A stretch of DNA of 64,000 bases from an uncultured Lachnospiraceae bacterium. Its GTDB lineage: Bacteria; Bacillota; Clostridia; Lachnospirales; Lachnospiraceae. Where the stretch lies: assembly GCA_910584945.1 (NCBI GenBank), contig CAJUDY010000006.1, forward strand, positions 62,001 through 126,000, given 5' to 3'. Under the pieces are notes generated by a model. It saw only the letters and a program-made list of their open reading frames with translations, had not been told where the DNA came from and ran no database searches. The translations under genes and the position numbers were made by a program. This document shows positions 1 through 7,483 of this stretch, in pieces. Positions within the stretch are counted from its first letter, which is position 1. Every line of letters starts with the position of its first letter.

Positions 1-546
1 CACGCTTTCCTCATTTAAAAAGAGGGTGATCTCCGTACCCACCGTATCCCTTGTGCCTGCCGCCATGGAAAACTCTGTGCCGCCGTCGCACTCCCAATGT
101 ACCGCTTCCGCGCCTTCTTTATAGGAAAGGGTATCGATGTGCACCTCGTCCGCCACCATGAACGCAGAGTAGAAGCCCAGTCCGAAGTGTCCGATGATCT
201 GGTCCTCGTTGGTCTTGTCCTTGTACTGCGCCAGGAAGTCCGTCGCGCCGGAGAAAGCGATCTGATTGATGTACTCCTCCACTTCCTCCGCCGTCATGCC
301 AAGACCATTGTCGATGAATTTCAGCGTCTTCTCGTCCGGATTCACCAGAATCTGCACCTGAGGCTTATATTTATCCGGAAGGGTGTACTCTCCCATCATA
401 TCCAGTTTCTTTAGTTTTGTGATGGCGTCGCATCCGTTGGAAACCAGCTCACGGAAGAAAATATCGTGATCGGAATAAAGCCATTTTTTAATAATTGGAA
501 AAATATTGTCGCTGTTGATGGAAAGATTGCCATGTTTCTCGTTCAT
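1..546 (-). CDS. htpG: Chaperone Hsp90 (HtpG), N-terminal part; runs off the window
   Basis: This is the first 182 codons of HtpG, the cytosolic ATP-dependent chaperone that refolds client proteins after heat stress. The N-terminal GHKL ATPase domain is visible: the helix with FFRELVSNGCDAI carries the Asn that binds Mg-ATP, followed by the DNGLGM nucleotide motif and the lid segment GHFGLGFYSAF. The start is the ATG at 544-546, giving MNEKHGNLSINSDN. The gene is cut by the window edge, so the middle and dimerisation domains are not seen. A perfect CIRCE operator and a strong promoter lie upstream, so heat-shock control by HrcA is likely. Confidence 0.95.
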   Translation of the reverse strand, partial: MNEKHGNLSINSDNIFPIIKKWLYSDHDIFFRELVSNGCDAITKLKKLDMMGEYTLPDKYKPQVQILVNPDEKTLKFIDNGLGMTAEEVEEYINQIAFSGATDFLAQYKDKTNEDQIIGHFGLGFYSAFMVADEVHIDTLSYKEGAEAVHWECDGGTEFSMAAGTRDTVGTEITLFLNEESV

Positions 547-616
547 ATGTCCACTGCCTTTCTTTTCTGTCTAACGGGAACCGCTCCCAAATTGCCGCCC
601 CGTTGATTTATATAGT

Positions 617-645
617 AATATAATCCCCTCCGGGCCAAAAGTCAA
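617..645 (-). promoter_or_regulatory. Promoter of htpG
   Basis: On the minus strand TTGACT (640-645) and TATATT (617-622) are separated by exactly 17 bp, a near-consensus sigma-A promoter. It sits between the CIRCE element and the htpG start. Confidence 0.85.
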
Positions 646-652
646 GACATTT

Positions 653-679
653 TTAGCACTCATTTCGCATGAGTGCTAA
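653..679. promoter_or_regulatory. CIRCE operator (HrcA site) of htpG
   Basis: TTAGCACTC, a 9-base spacer, then GAGTGCTAA: a perfect match to the CIRCE inverted repeat bound by HrcA. It lies 7 bp upstream of the htpG -35 box. It may also touch the divergent kinase gene, whose promoter starts 50 bp away. Confidence 0.93.
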
Positions 680-729
680 TAATTTTTTCTAAAATTTTTA
701 AACAATTTCTAAAACGCCTGCTCCCTTTG

Positions 730-758
730 TTGATTTTGCCTATATTCTGTGTTACAAT
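730..758 (+). promoter_or_regulatory. Promoter of the cytidylate kinase-like gene
   Basis: TTGATT (730-735), a 17-bp spacer and TACAAT (753-758) precede the kinase gene start at 798. Confidence 0.75.
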
Positions 759-797
759 AAAGAAAACTTATCTTATTTCCACAAAGGGGTGGTGTAT

Positions 798-1427
798 ATG
801 GCAAAAAAATTTACGATTACTTTAGGACGTGAGTGCGGGGCAGGCGCTACGCTGATCGCACAGTCACTTTCCAAAGACCTGGATATCCCTTATTATGACA
901 AAGATATCTTCCGCATGGTGTCCGACCGCAGCGGGGTTCTGGAAGAGTTCTTTCATGTGAACAATGAACGTCCCGGCAACAACCTTCTGTACAAACTGAT
1001 CAAGGAGCTGAACCCGAAGCAGCAGAAACCGTCCCTTGGGAAGGATATCGTCTCCCCGGACAATCTGTTCCGCTTCCAGTCCGAACTAATCAAGGAGCTG
1101 GCAGACAACGAAACCTGTATGATCATCGGGCGTTGTTCCGACTACATTCTGAGGGATCACGACAACATCGTCAAAGTGTTCGTCTGCGGAGACCCGGAGA
1201 GCAAGGTCCGCCGAATGATGAGTACCTTCTCTCTGGATAGAAGCGCCGCCATCGACCGCATCAAGGATACGGACAAACAGCGCCGCAAGTATTACAACTA
1301 TTACACCGGCAAGACTTGGGACGCGGCGACCAACTATGATCTGTGCCTGAACACCGGCAATATGACCATCGAAGAGGCCGCCGGGATCGTCAAATGCTAT
1401 CTCAGCCAAAAAGGATATATTGATTAA
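798..1427 (+). CDS. Cytidylate kinase-like family protein
   Basis: A protein of about 209 residues with a P-loop-like N-terminus (ITLGRECGAGATLIAQ) matching the cytidylate kinase-like family common in Clostridia. The PYYDKDIF segment and the central IIGRCSDYIL segment are also typical. The role is inferred to be a small P-loop nucleotide-handling kinase; the substrate is unknown, and this is not the canonical Cmk. A GTG at 789 would add three residues, but the AAAGGGGTGG ribosome site at 783-792 fits the ATG at 798. It converges on glpK across a perfect hairpin. Confidence 0.8.
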   Translation: MAKKFTITLGRECGAGATLIAQSLSKDLDIPYYDKDIFRMVSDRSGVLEEFFHVNNERPGNNLLYKLIKELNPKQQKPSLGKDIVSPDNLFRFQSELIKELADNETCMIIGRCSDYILRDHDNIVKVFVCGDPESKVRRMMSTFSLDRSAAIDRIKDTDKQRRKYYNYYTGKTWDAATNYDLCLNTGNMTIEEAAGIVKCYLSQKGYID

Positions 1428-1429
1428 TC

Positions 1430-1468
1430 AAGCAGGAGGCAGGTGAACGAATCACCTGCCTCCTGCTT
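1430..1468. terminator. Bidirectional hairpin between convergent genes
   Basis: A perfect 17-bp inverted repeat (1430-1446 with 1452-1468) and a 5-base loop fills the gap between the kinase gene and glpK. The T-runs are short, so termination strength is uncertain. Confidence 0.75.
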
Positions 1469-1480
1469 AATTCCGCTGTA

Positions 1481-2971
1481 TTATTTGGCCCATCCGTAGG
1501 AATACTTGACCGCCTTCTCCCAGCCTTCCTGCTTCTCCCGGCGCACCGCTTCTGAGATGGACGGTTCGAACACCCGGTCGATAGACCAGTTTCGTTCCAC
1601 ATCTTCCCTGCTCTTCCAGTACCCTGCCGCCAGTCCGGCCAGATAGGCGGCTCCCATGGCCGTGGTCTCCACGCATCTCGGACGCTCCACCGGGGCACCG
1701 ATAAGGTCCGCCTGAGTCTGCATCAGAAAGTTGTTGGCGCTGGCGCCCCCGTCCACTTTCAGGGACGCCAGACGGATTCCCGAGTCCGCCTCCATGGCTT
1801 TTAATACATCCTGGGTCTGATAGGCCAGCGACTCCAGCGTCGCCCGGATGATGTGGTACTTGTTCACCCCCCGGGTGATGCCCACAATCGTCCCTCTGGC
1901 ATACTGATCCCAGTGAGGCGCACCAAGCCCGGTGAATGCAGGAACCACATAGCAGCCACCGGTATCCTTTACCTTCTGAGCCATATACTCCGAGTCCTCC
2001 GCCGAGTCGATCAGGCGCATCTCATCCCGCAGCCACTGGATGGCCGCCCCCGCCACGAAGATGGAGCCTTCCAGGGCGTAGTTTACCTTTCCGTCGAGCC
2101 CCCAGGCGATGGTAGTGACCAGCCCGTTGTCGGAGAACACCGGCTTCTCCCCGGTATTCATGAGCAGAAAGCAGCCGGTCCCGTAGGTATTCTTGGCCTC
2201 CCCCGGACGAAAGCAGGTCTGTCCGAACAACGCCGCCTGCTGGTCTCCCGCCGCTCCGCCGATGGGAATCGGTCCGCCGAAGAGGGCCGCGTCCGTCTCC
2301 CCGTAGATACAGCTGGATGGCTTTACCTCCGGAAGCATGCACTTTGGAATATTAAGCTCCCTTAAGATCTCCTCGTCCCACGCAAGGGTCCGGATATTGA
2401 ACAGAAGGGTCCGGGAGGCGTTGGAATAGTCCGTCACATGAACCTTCCCTCTGGTCATCTTCCAGATCAGCCAGGTCTCCACGGTTCCAAAAAGCAGCTC
2501 TCCCTTCTCCGCCCGCTCCCTGGCTCCCTCCACATGATCCAGTATCCACTTTAACTTGGTGCCGGAAAAGTAGGCGTCGATCACCAGTCCGGTTTTTTGC
2601 CGGAAGCGCTCCACCAGCCCTCTCTCCTTCAGCTCGTCGCAGTACGCAGATGTCCGGCGGCACTGCCAGACGATGGCCGGACAGACCGGTTCTCCCGTGG
2701 CCTTATCCCACACGACCGTCGTCTCCCTCTGATTCGTGATCCCGATGGCCGCGATGTCTCCCGCCACAGCCCCGATCTTCGTCATGGCCTCCACTGCCAC
2801 CCCAAGCTGTGTAGACCAGATCTCCCTGGCGTCGTGCTCCACCCAGCCCGGCTTAGGAAAATATTGGGTAAACTCCTTCTGGGCCATACTGCACATCTCT
2901 CCCTTTTCGTTGAATAAAATGCACCGGTTGCTGGTGGTCCCCGCATCCAGGGCCATTACATATTTTGCCAT
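1481..2971 (-). CDS. glpK: Glycerol kinase
   Basis: GlpK phosphorylates glycerol to sn-glycerol-3-phosphate in the cytosol. The 496-residue length is normal for the family. The N-terminal phosphate-binding segment GTTSNRCILF, the substrate region ITNQRETTVVW, and the FGGY-family signature around GGASANNFLMQTQADL near the C-terminus are all present. The ATG at 2971 follows ACAGGAGG at a good distance. Only 68 bp separate it from tRNA-Leu, and most of that is a terminator hairpin, so transcription probably depends on readthrough or a hidden promoter. No glpF or glpD is adjacent. Confidence 0.97.
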   Translation of the reverse strand: MAKYVMALDAGTTSNRCILFNEKGEMCSMAQKEFTQYFPKPGWVEHDAREIWSTQLGVAVEAMTKIGAVAGDIAAIGITNQRETTVVWDKATGEPVCPAIVWQCRRTSAYCDELKERGLVERFRQKTGLVIDAYFSGTKLKWILDHVEGARERAEKGELLFGTVETWLIWKMTRGKVHVTDYSNASRTLLFNIRTLAWDEEILRELNIPKCMLPEVKPSSCIYGETDAALFGGPIPIGGAAGDQQAALFGQTCFRPGEAKNTYGTGCFLLMNTGEKPVFSDNGLVTTIAWGLDGKVNYALEGSIFVAGAAIQWLRDEMRLIDSAEDSEYMAQKVKDTGGCYVVPAFTGLGAPHWDQYARGTIVGITRGVNKYHIIRATLESLAYQTQDVLKAMEADSGIRLASLKVDGGASANNFLMQTQADLIGAPVERPRCVETTAMGAAYLAGLAAGYWKSREDVERNWSIDRVFEPSISEAVRREKQEGWEKAVKYSYGWAK

Positions 2972-2985
2972 AAGTTACCTCCTGT

Positions 2986-3030
2986 AAAAAAGGCGATACA
3001 TCCCATACTAATTGTATCAAATGTATCGCC
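2986..3030 (-). terminator. Intrinsic terminator after tRNA-Leu, just before glpK
   Basis: Minus-strand stem GGCGATACAT (read from 3030 to 3021) pairs with 2992-3001, then a run of six T. The T-run ends five bases before the glpK ribosome site, so the hairpin sits in the glpK leader as well as behind the tRNA. Confidence 0.85.
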
Positions 3031-3038
3031 CTTTGCTA

Positions 3039-3123
3039 TGCGGAAGAAGGGACTTGAACCCTCACGAGCGTAGCGCTCACAAGAACCTGAATCTTGCTCG
3101 TCTGCCAATTCCGACACTTCCGC
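3039..3123 (-). tRNA. tRNA-Leu (anticodon CAG)
   Basis: An 85-nt tRNA with acceptor stem GCGGAAG/CTTCCGC and discriminator A. The anticodon arm CAAGA-TTCAGGT-TCTTG gives anticodon CAG. The long variable arm GAGCGCTACGCTC marks a class II tRNA, and the T arm is GGGTTCAAGTCCC. The 3' CCA is not encoded. The gene has its own promoter and terminator. Confidence 0.95.
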
Positions 3124-3150
3124 GTCCTTTATATTACATTCACAACCGCA

Positions 3151-3179
3151 ATCATACATCATCTTGACAAAAAAGTCAA
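3151..3179 (-). promoter_or_regulatory. Promoter of tRNA-Leu
   Basis: On the minus strand TTGACT (3174-3179), a 17-bp spacer and TATGAT (3151-3156): near-consensus, about 27 bp before the tRNA. Confidence 0.85.
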
Positions 3180-3285
3180 ATATTTTTAGAATGTATCTTA
3201 AAAAATGCTCTCCGTAGATTCTAATTGCCACCTGTTTCAAAGTATTATTTAATAATAGAACCCAGTCTGAAAGGAAGGTAAAAAA

Positions 3286-3606
3286 ATGGATTATCATGCA
3301 TTAGGAAAAAGGATTCGTGAAGAACGTCTAAGGCTGAATCTGACCCAAGAGAAGTTAGCAGAAGAGGTCGGAGTATCCACTGCCTACATCGGTCAGATTG
3401 AGCGGGGTGAAAGAAGTCTGACTTTGGACAAACTGGTGAAAGTTGTAAACCGCCTGGGAGTTACCATCGACTTCCTGCTGGCTGATTACGTGATCGCAAC
3501 GGATGACACCAGTATGAACCTGTTAGTCCAGCTTATGCACAACCGTACAGCCGAGGAAAAGACATTAGCCATCAATCTGCTCAAAGTTCTGTTTGCAGAC
3601 AAGTAA
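3286..3606 (+). CDS. XRE-family helix-turn-helix regulator
   Basis: A 106-residue one-domain DNA-binding protein. Residues 7-60 form an HTH_3 fold with the recognition helix region VGVSTAYIGQIERGERS followed by LDKLVKVVNRLGV. The short C-terminal tail has no recognisable effector domain. The start is set by AAGGAAGG at 3271-3278. Targets are unknown; the gene stands alone between tRNA-Leu and an inverted-repeat element. Confidence 0.85.
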   Translation: MDYHALGKRIREERLRLNLTQEKLAEEVGVSTAYIGQIERGERSLTLDKLVKVVNRLGVTIDFLLADYVIATDDTSMNLLVQLMHNRTAEEKTLAINLLKVLFADK

Positions 3607-3665
3607 GCGTACATGTGGATGCAGAACAGATACTTTTGGGCAACTGATCCGGAAGACACGGGGCA

Positions 3666-3706
3666 TACCCCTGTATGAATCCCAAGACTCATGCAGGGGT
3701 AATTTT
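3666..3706 (+). terminator. Probable terminator after the XRE gene
   Basis: TACCCCTG (3666-3673) pairs with CAGGGGTA (3694-3701), followed by a short T-run. Confidence 0.5.
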
Positions 3707-3719
3707 GTATGCCGTTTTG

Positions 3720-3849
3720 TAACTGTTCAGCACAGGTCAAGCACTTGCTGCTGAGACCGTAAGAATATGATTCAGGAGTGCAAAATCCCAGCGCCACAGG
3801 CGATTTTAAATGGATTTTGCATCGTAACTGTGAAGGTACTGAACAGTTA
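3720..3849. repeat. Intergenic element with terminal inverted repeats
   Basis: TAACTGTTCAG (3720-3730) is mirrored by CTGAACAGTTA (3839-3849). Inside are a 10-bp inverted repeat TGCAAAATCC/GGATTTTGCA (3779-3788, 3822-3831) and a smaller hairpin at the right edge. A related pair of hairpins lies at 31394-31497. No ORF is supported. This looks like a small MITE- or REP-like family. Confidence 0.5.
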
Positions 3850-3858
3850 TGCGGTTTT

Positions 3859-4797
3859 TCAGAAGTATACCAGCTCTTCTTCCGGTTTTACCGCCTTCTT
3901 GATATTCGTGGACTGAAGCACCAGTCCGTCTTCCCCGTTATATTCTTCTCTTTTCTCCATATGAGCTTTCGCCGTGATCGTGATCCACTGTCTTAATTTT
4001 AACCGGTCCACATAGGAGGATCTGCACAGAAAACCGATAAAGGCCGTGTCGTCCGCGCAGCAGGTCATCGCCATGCGTCCGGGCACAAAATATCCCTCCG
4101 GGAGGCGCCCTCCCGTATAGACCATAGCCGTGAAGCGAAGGGTCTTGCCGTCATACCGCTCCGGGTGATCCATAGCGTCGATATACCAGATGCCGTAGTC
4201 CTCATCCGCAATCTCGATCACATCCGCATCCAGGTCGAAGGGCAGCTCCTCCTCGAACTCCAGCATGGTCCCGTCCTCTTTTTCAAATACGACCTGGGCT
4301 TTGGGATTCACCGCCCGCATATTCCTCTTGTAAGTGGCGGCCGGCGTCTTTTCACTGCTTCGGTTGAAGATGATCAGATCCGAGTCTTTTGCCATCTCCA
4401 TAAAGAGAGACTTCATATTTTTCAGATACACATCGAAAGTGGAGGCGTCCACCACCGTAATCACCTGCGCCACAAACCACCCCTTGGGCATATACATATC
4501 CCGCAGGAAATCCATGCCCCACATGCAGTTATACTCCAGAACGATCTGGGTGGGCTTATACTTTTTCTGACATTCCGCCAGAAATGTCTCGTTGAACTCG
4601 TTTTTGTCCTCCAGCATGACCAGGGTGGCATTGGCTTCCTTCAACGCCTCCTCGTCATATTCTTCGACACCTTCCTCACAGGCAAGGATCAGATTGCGTT
4701 CTCCGCCGGAGAAATATTCGTCCGCCAGCGTCTCCAGGGCAAAGCTCGTCTTACCGCCCTCCAGAAATCCATGGATCACAAATACAGGAATCTTCAT
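3859..4797 (-). CDS. G3E-type GTPase-like protein (CobW family relative)
   Basis: About 312 residues beginning MKIPVFVIHGFLEGGKTSF, where GFLEGGKT is a Walker A with an unusual LEG in place of LGA. The Walker B and base-recognition regions are weaker (VVDAST, IIFNRSS where NKxD is usual). The family moves metals or cofactors into enzymes using GTP. It is one gene downstream of a canonical G3E GTPase with a 21-bp gap, so the two probably act together. A GTG at 4815 is possible, but AAGGAG fits the ATG at 4797 better. The exact partner is unknown. Confidence 0.7.
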   Translation of the reverse strand: MKIPVFVIHGFLEGGKTSFALETLADEYFSGGERNLILACEEGVEEYDEEALKEANATLVMLEDKNEFNETFLAECQKKYKPTQIVLEYNCMWGMDFLRDMYMPKGWFVAQVITVVDASTFDVYLKNMKSLFMEMAKDSDLIIFNRSSEKTPAATYKRNMRAVNPKAQVVFEKEDGTMLEFEEELPFDLDADVIEIADEDYGIWYIDAMDHPERYDGKTLRFTAMVYTGGRLPEGYFVPGRMAMTCCADDTAFIGFLCRSSYVDRLKLRQWITITAKAHMEKREEYNGEDGLVLQSTNIKKAVKPEEELVYF

Positions 4798-4818
4798 ACT
4801 CCGCTTCTCCTTCACTCC

Positions 4819-5868
4819 TTATGAAAGCCCAAACAGTCGTTCCAGTTCTTCCTCATTCAGATGGGAACCGATCACACAGAGACGACCGGTGTAGTCCGCC
4901 TCTCCCCGGCGCACTTCATACTCTTCCGGAACCATGTCAAAATGCAGCCAGCTTCCGTCGGTGCAGGGAATGATGCCCTTGGCCCGGAGGATGATCCCGC
5001 AGTCGTCGTCATCGGAGAGCTGTTTCAGAATCTCCCGAAGCTGCTCTTCGCTGTATTTATGCGTCGTCTCCCGGCCCCAGCTGGTAAAGACTTCATCCGC
5101 GTGGTGATGGTGATGGTCGTGATCATGATGATGGTGATCATGGTCATGGTCATGGTCGTGGTGATGATGCTCGTGGTCGTGGTGATGCTCGTGATCATGA
5201 TCGTGACAGCCGCAGGTACAGTCCTCTCCGTGCTCGTGCACGTGTGCTTCCAGCTCTTCCTTCTGAATCAGATCCTGATGCTGCATGGCCGCCAGAATCT
5301 GCTCTCCTTTCAGTTCCTCCCAGGGAGTCGTGATGATGGTAGACCCGGGATTCTTTTCCTTCAGCATCGCCACACAGGCCTCCAGCTTCTCCTCTGTCAT
5401 CTTCTGGGTCCGGCTGATCACGATGGTCCCGGCATGCTCCACCTGATTATTAAAAAATTCTCCGAAGTTCTTCATATACATCCGGCATTTCTGTCCGTCC
5501 ACCACGGTCACGGAACTGTTCAGTTCCACCGGTTCATGAGCCGCCACGCCCTGAACCGCCTTCGTGACGTCGGACAGCTTGCCGACTCCGGAGGGCTCGA
5601 TGAGAATGCGATCCGGCACGTAGGTTTCGATGACTTCCTTAAGCGCTGTCCCAAAATCTCCTACCAGAGAACAGCAGATACATCCCGAGTTCATCTCTGT
5701 GATCTCAATACCCGCCTCTTTTAAAAAGCCGCCGTCGATGCCGATCTCCCCGAACTCATTTTCGATCAGAACGATCTTCTCTCCCGCAAAGACTTCCTTC
5801 AGCATTTTTTTGATCAGTGTCGTCTTCCCGGCTCCCAAAAAACCGGAAATAATCTCTATCTTTGTCAT
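4819..5868 (-). CDS. COG0523 GTPase, metal chaperone with His-rich loop
   Basis: A 349-residue G3E GTPase with Walker A GFLGAGKTT, the switch segment ENEFGEIGID, the metal-binding CxCC motif in SGCICCSL, and a C-terminal CobW domain. Residues about 210-260 form an extreme loop built almost entirely of His, Asp and Glu with a CTCGC motif, suited to buffering zinc or nickel. The family delivers or traffics metal at GTP cost. Of two in-frame ATGs, the one at 5868 has AAAGGAG six bases upstream. It is followed by the G3E-like gene at 3859-4797. Confidence 0.9.
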   Translation of the reverse strand: MTKIEIISGFLGAGKTTLIKKMLKEVFAGEKIVLIENEFGEIGIDGGFLKEAGIEITEMNSGCICCSLVGDFGTALKEVIETYVPDRILIEPSGVGKLSDVTKAVQGVAAHEPVELNSSVTVVDGQKCRMYMKNFGEFFNNQVEHAGTIVISRTQKMTEEKLEACVAMLKEKNPGSTIITTPWEELKGEQILAAMQHQDLIQKEELEAHVHEHGEDCTCGCHDHDHEHHHDHEHHHHDHDHDHDHHHHDHDHHHHHADEVFTSWGRETTHKYSEEQLREILKQLSDDDDCGIILRAKGIIPCTDGSWLHFDMVPEEYEVRRGEADYTGRLCVIGSHLNEEELERLFGLS

Positions 5869-5977
5869 AATCTGCTCCTTTCCCGGGTCTTTCCCCATCA
5901 GCCCGGCTCCGTAAATGAAGCCCTCGAAAAGCCTGCCTGTCCCGGCAGTCCTCTCAAGGGCTTTTGTAATCTGCTTG

Positions 5978-6337
5978 TTATTTACTCAGTGCATTTTTTG
6001 CAGTCTCCGCCAGCGCGGTGAAAGACGCCGCGTCATTCACTGCCAGATCTGCAAGAATCTTCCGGTTCATCTCCACGCCAGCCGTCTTCAGACCATACAT
6101 GAATCTGCTGTAGGACAGACCGTTCATCCGGGCCGCCGCATTGATTCTTGCGATCCACAGCTGCCGGAACTGACGCTTCCTCTGTTTACGTCCCGCATAG
6201 GCGCTGGCCAATGCTCTCATCACCGACTGCTTTGCGATTCTGTACTGCTTGCTTCTTGCTCCTCTGTAGCCTTTCGCAAGCTTCAATACTCTATTATGTC
6301 TCTTTTTAGCGTTTAAACCGCCTTTCACTCTTGCCAT
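5978..6337 (-). CDS. rplT: 50S ribosomal protein L20
   Basis: A 119-residue L20, typical in length, with MARVKGGL at the start and the conserved GRKQRKRQFRQLWI segment. L20 is needed for early 50S assembly and in Firmicutes represses its own operon by binding the leader RNA. Last gene of infC-rpmI-rplT. A long hairpin (about 5917-5959) follows but lacks a good T-run. Confidence 0.98.
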   Translation of the reverse strand: MARVKGGLNAKKRHNRVLKLAKGYRGARSKQYRIAKQSVMRALASAYAGRKQRKRQFRQLWIARINAAARMNGLSYSRFMYGLKTAGVEMNRKILADLAVNDAASFTALAETAKNALSK

Positions 6338-6363
6338 TTTTCTTCCTCCTTAACTGTCAAATC

Positions 6364-6561
6364 TTATAAATACGGTAAAATCTTCTTCATGCTCTTTACG
6401 TTGGTAGCATCGGTAATGGTCGATTTTCTAAGATTCCTTTTTCTCTTCTGAGACTTTTTCGTTAAGATATGGCTCTTATAGGCTTTCATTCTTTTTAACT
6501 GTCCGGTTCCGGTCTTTTTAAAACGTTTTGCAGCAGCTCTGCTTGTCTTTACCTTTGGCAT
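6364..6561 (-). CDS. rpmI: 50S ribosomal protein L35
   Basis: A 65-residue, very basic protein starting MPKVKTSRAAAKRFK, the standard L35. It is the middle gene of the infC operon, 26 bp before rplT, with an AGGAGG-like site ahead of the ATG at 6561. Confidence 0.98.
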   Translation of the reverse strand: MPKVKTSRAAAKRFKKTGTGQLKRMKAYKSHILTKKSQKRKRNLRKSTITDATNVKSMKKILPYL

Positions 6562-6590
6562 GTGTTGATTCCTCCTGTAAATTTATGATA

Positions 6591-7100
6591 TTAATTCCGT
6601 TTTTCACTGAAAAACATGGTCATGCTACGGCCTTCCATCTTCGGCGCTCTGTCGACAACAGCGATATCTGCCAGTTTCTCGGCAAACACGTCCAGAATCT
6701 TCTTACTGCTCTGCACATGCGCCATCTCACGTCCGCGAAAACGCAGAGTGACCTTTACCTTATCACCCTTCTGAATAAATTTCCTCGCCGCACTGACTTT
6801 TGTATTCAGGTCGTTGTCATCAATATTCGGGGACAGACGAACTTCTTTGATTTCGATGGTTTTCTGCTTCTTTCTTGCTTCCTTTTCTTTTCTCGCAAGC
6901 TCATAACGGTACTTTCCATAGTCGATAATCTTACATACCGGCGGCTTTGCGGTAGGAGCAATCTTCACCAGATCCAGCTCAGCCTCCCTCGCCATTTTCA
7001 TCGCCTCACTGGCAGACATAATGCCTAACTGCTCTCCATCCTGGCCGATCAGGCGGATCTCCCGATCTCTGATCTGCTCATTAATCATTAATTCGCTAAT
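6591..7100 (-). CDS. infC: Translation initiation factor IF-3 (ATT start)
   Basis: IF-3 binds the 30S subunit, prevents premature joining and checks start codons. The protein has the usual two halves: an N-terminal domain (INEQIRDREIRLIG) and a C-terminal domain (IDDNDLNTKVSAARKF, RFRGREMAH). An ATG lies at 7088, but the GGAGGTG site is 19 bases from it and only 7 bases from an in-frame ATT at 7100. The ATT start gives the N-terminus ISELMINEQ and matches the rare AUU start through which IF-3 limits its own synthesis. Confidence 0.96.
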   Translation of the reverse strand: MSELMINEQIRDREIRLIGQDGEQLGIMSASEAMKMAREAELDLVKIAPTAKPPVCKIIDYGKYRYELARKEKEARKKQKTIEIKEVRLSPNIDDNDLNTKVSAARKFIQKGDKVKVTLRFRGREMAHVQSSKKILDVFAEKLADIAVVDRAPKMEGRSMTMFFSEKRN

Positions 7101-7120
7101 AACTGTACACCTCCGCGCAT

Positions 7121-7245
7121 AAAAAAAGTGGATAGAAAACTATCCACTTCACGCACAAAAATAACGATGCACACGCATATCATTTCTCTGTATGAACCCG
7201 GGTCACTTCCTGTGCCAAGGTGAGAGTGGATACTCTTCTTTCATT
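7121..7245 (-). promoter_or_regulatory. L20 leader (ribosomal protein autoregulation) with terminator
   Basis: The infC leader contains GAGTATCCACTCTCACC-type sequence and a terminator stem AAGTGGATA (7126-7134) with TATCCACTT (7141-7149) and seven T. The upstream ATCCACT can pair alternatively with the terminator arm. This is the layout of the Firmicutes L20 leader, in which L20 binding favours termination. Confidence 0.88.
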
Positions 7246-7296
7246 TCATAACCTTATTTACCATAACACAGGAAGGGACCGATGTCAACCAGTTTT

Positions 7297-7470
7297 TTAC
7301 ACAAAACGGTTTAATTTTTCGTCATACGCATAATCGATGCCCCGAAGCTTCTCCGTCACCTCCTGCTCGTCGATCCCTTTATCCCGGCAAAGACTCTGAA
7401 AGTCCGGATAAAAATCGCGAAGCTGCGTGTTCACATAGCTTAAGAGCATCATTGGATCATTTGGTATCAT
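7297..7470 (-). CDS. DUF4250 family small protein
   Basis: A 57-residue protein beginning MIPNDPMMLLSYVN and ending IDYAYDEKLNRFV, matching DUF4250, a small family widespread in Clostridia and of unknown function. A strong AAGGGGAGG site precedes the ATG. The gene was identified directly from the minus-strand sequence because it is short. Confidence 0.85.
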   Translation of the reverse strand: MIPNDPMMLLSYVNTQLRDFYPDFQSLCRDKGIDEQEVTEKLRGIDYAYDEKLNRFV

Positions 7471-7483
7471 AGACAACCTCCCC

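Noticed and set aside
2972..3030. T-box or riboswitch in the glpK leader
   Set aside because: The space is too short and contains only a simple terminator; no T-box or specifier motif is visible.
4861..5724. Long plus-strand ORF over the G3E GTPase gene
   Set aside because: It is the complement of the His-rich GTPase gene; its Met/Val runs come from the CAC/GAC codons of the His/Asp loop.
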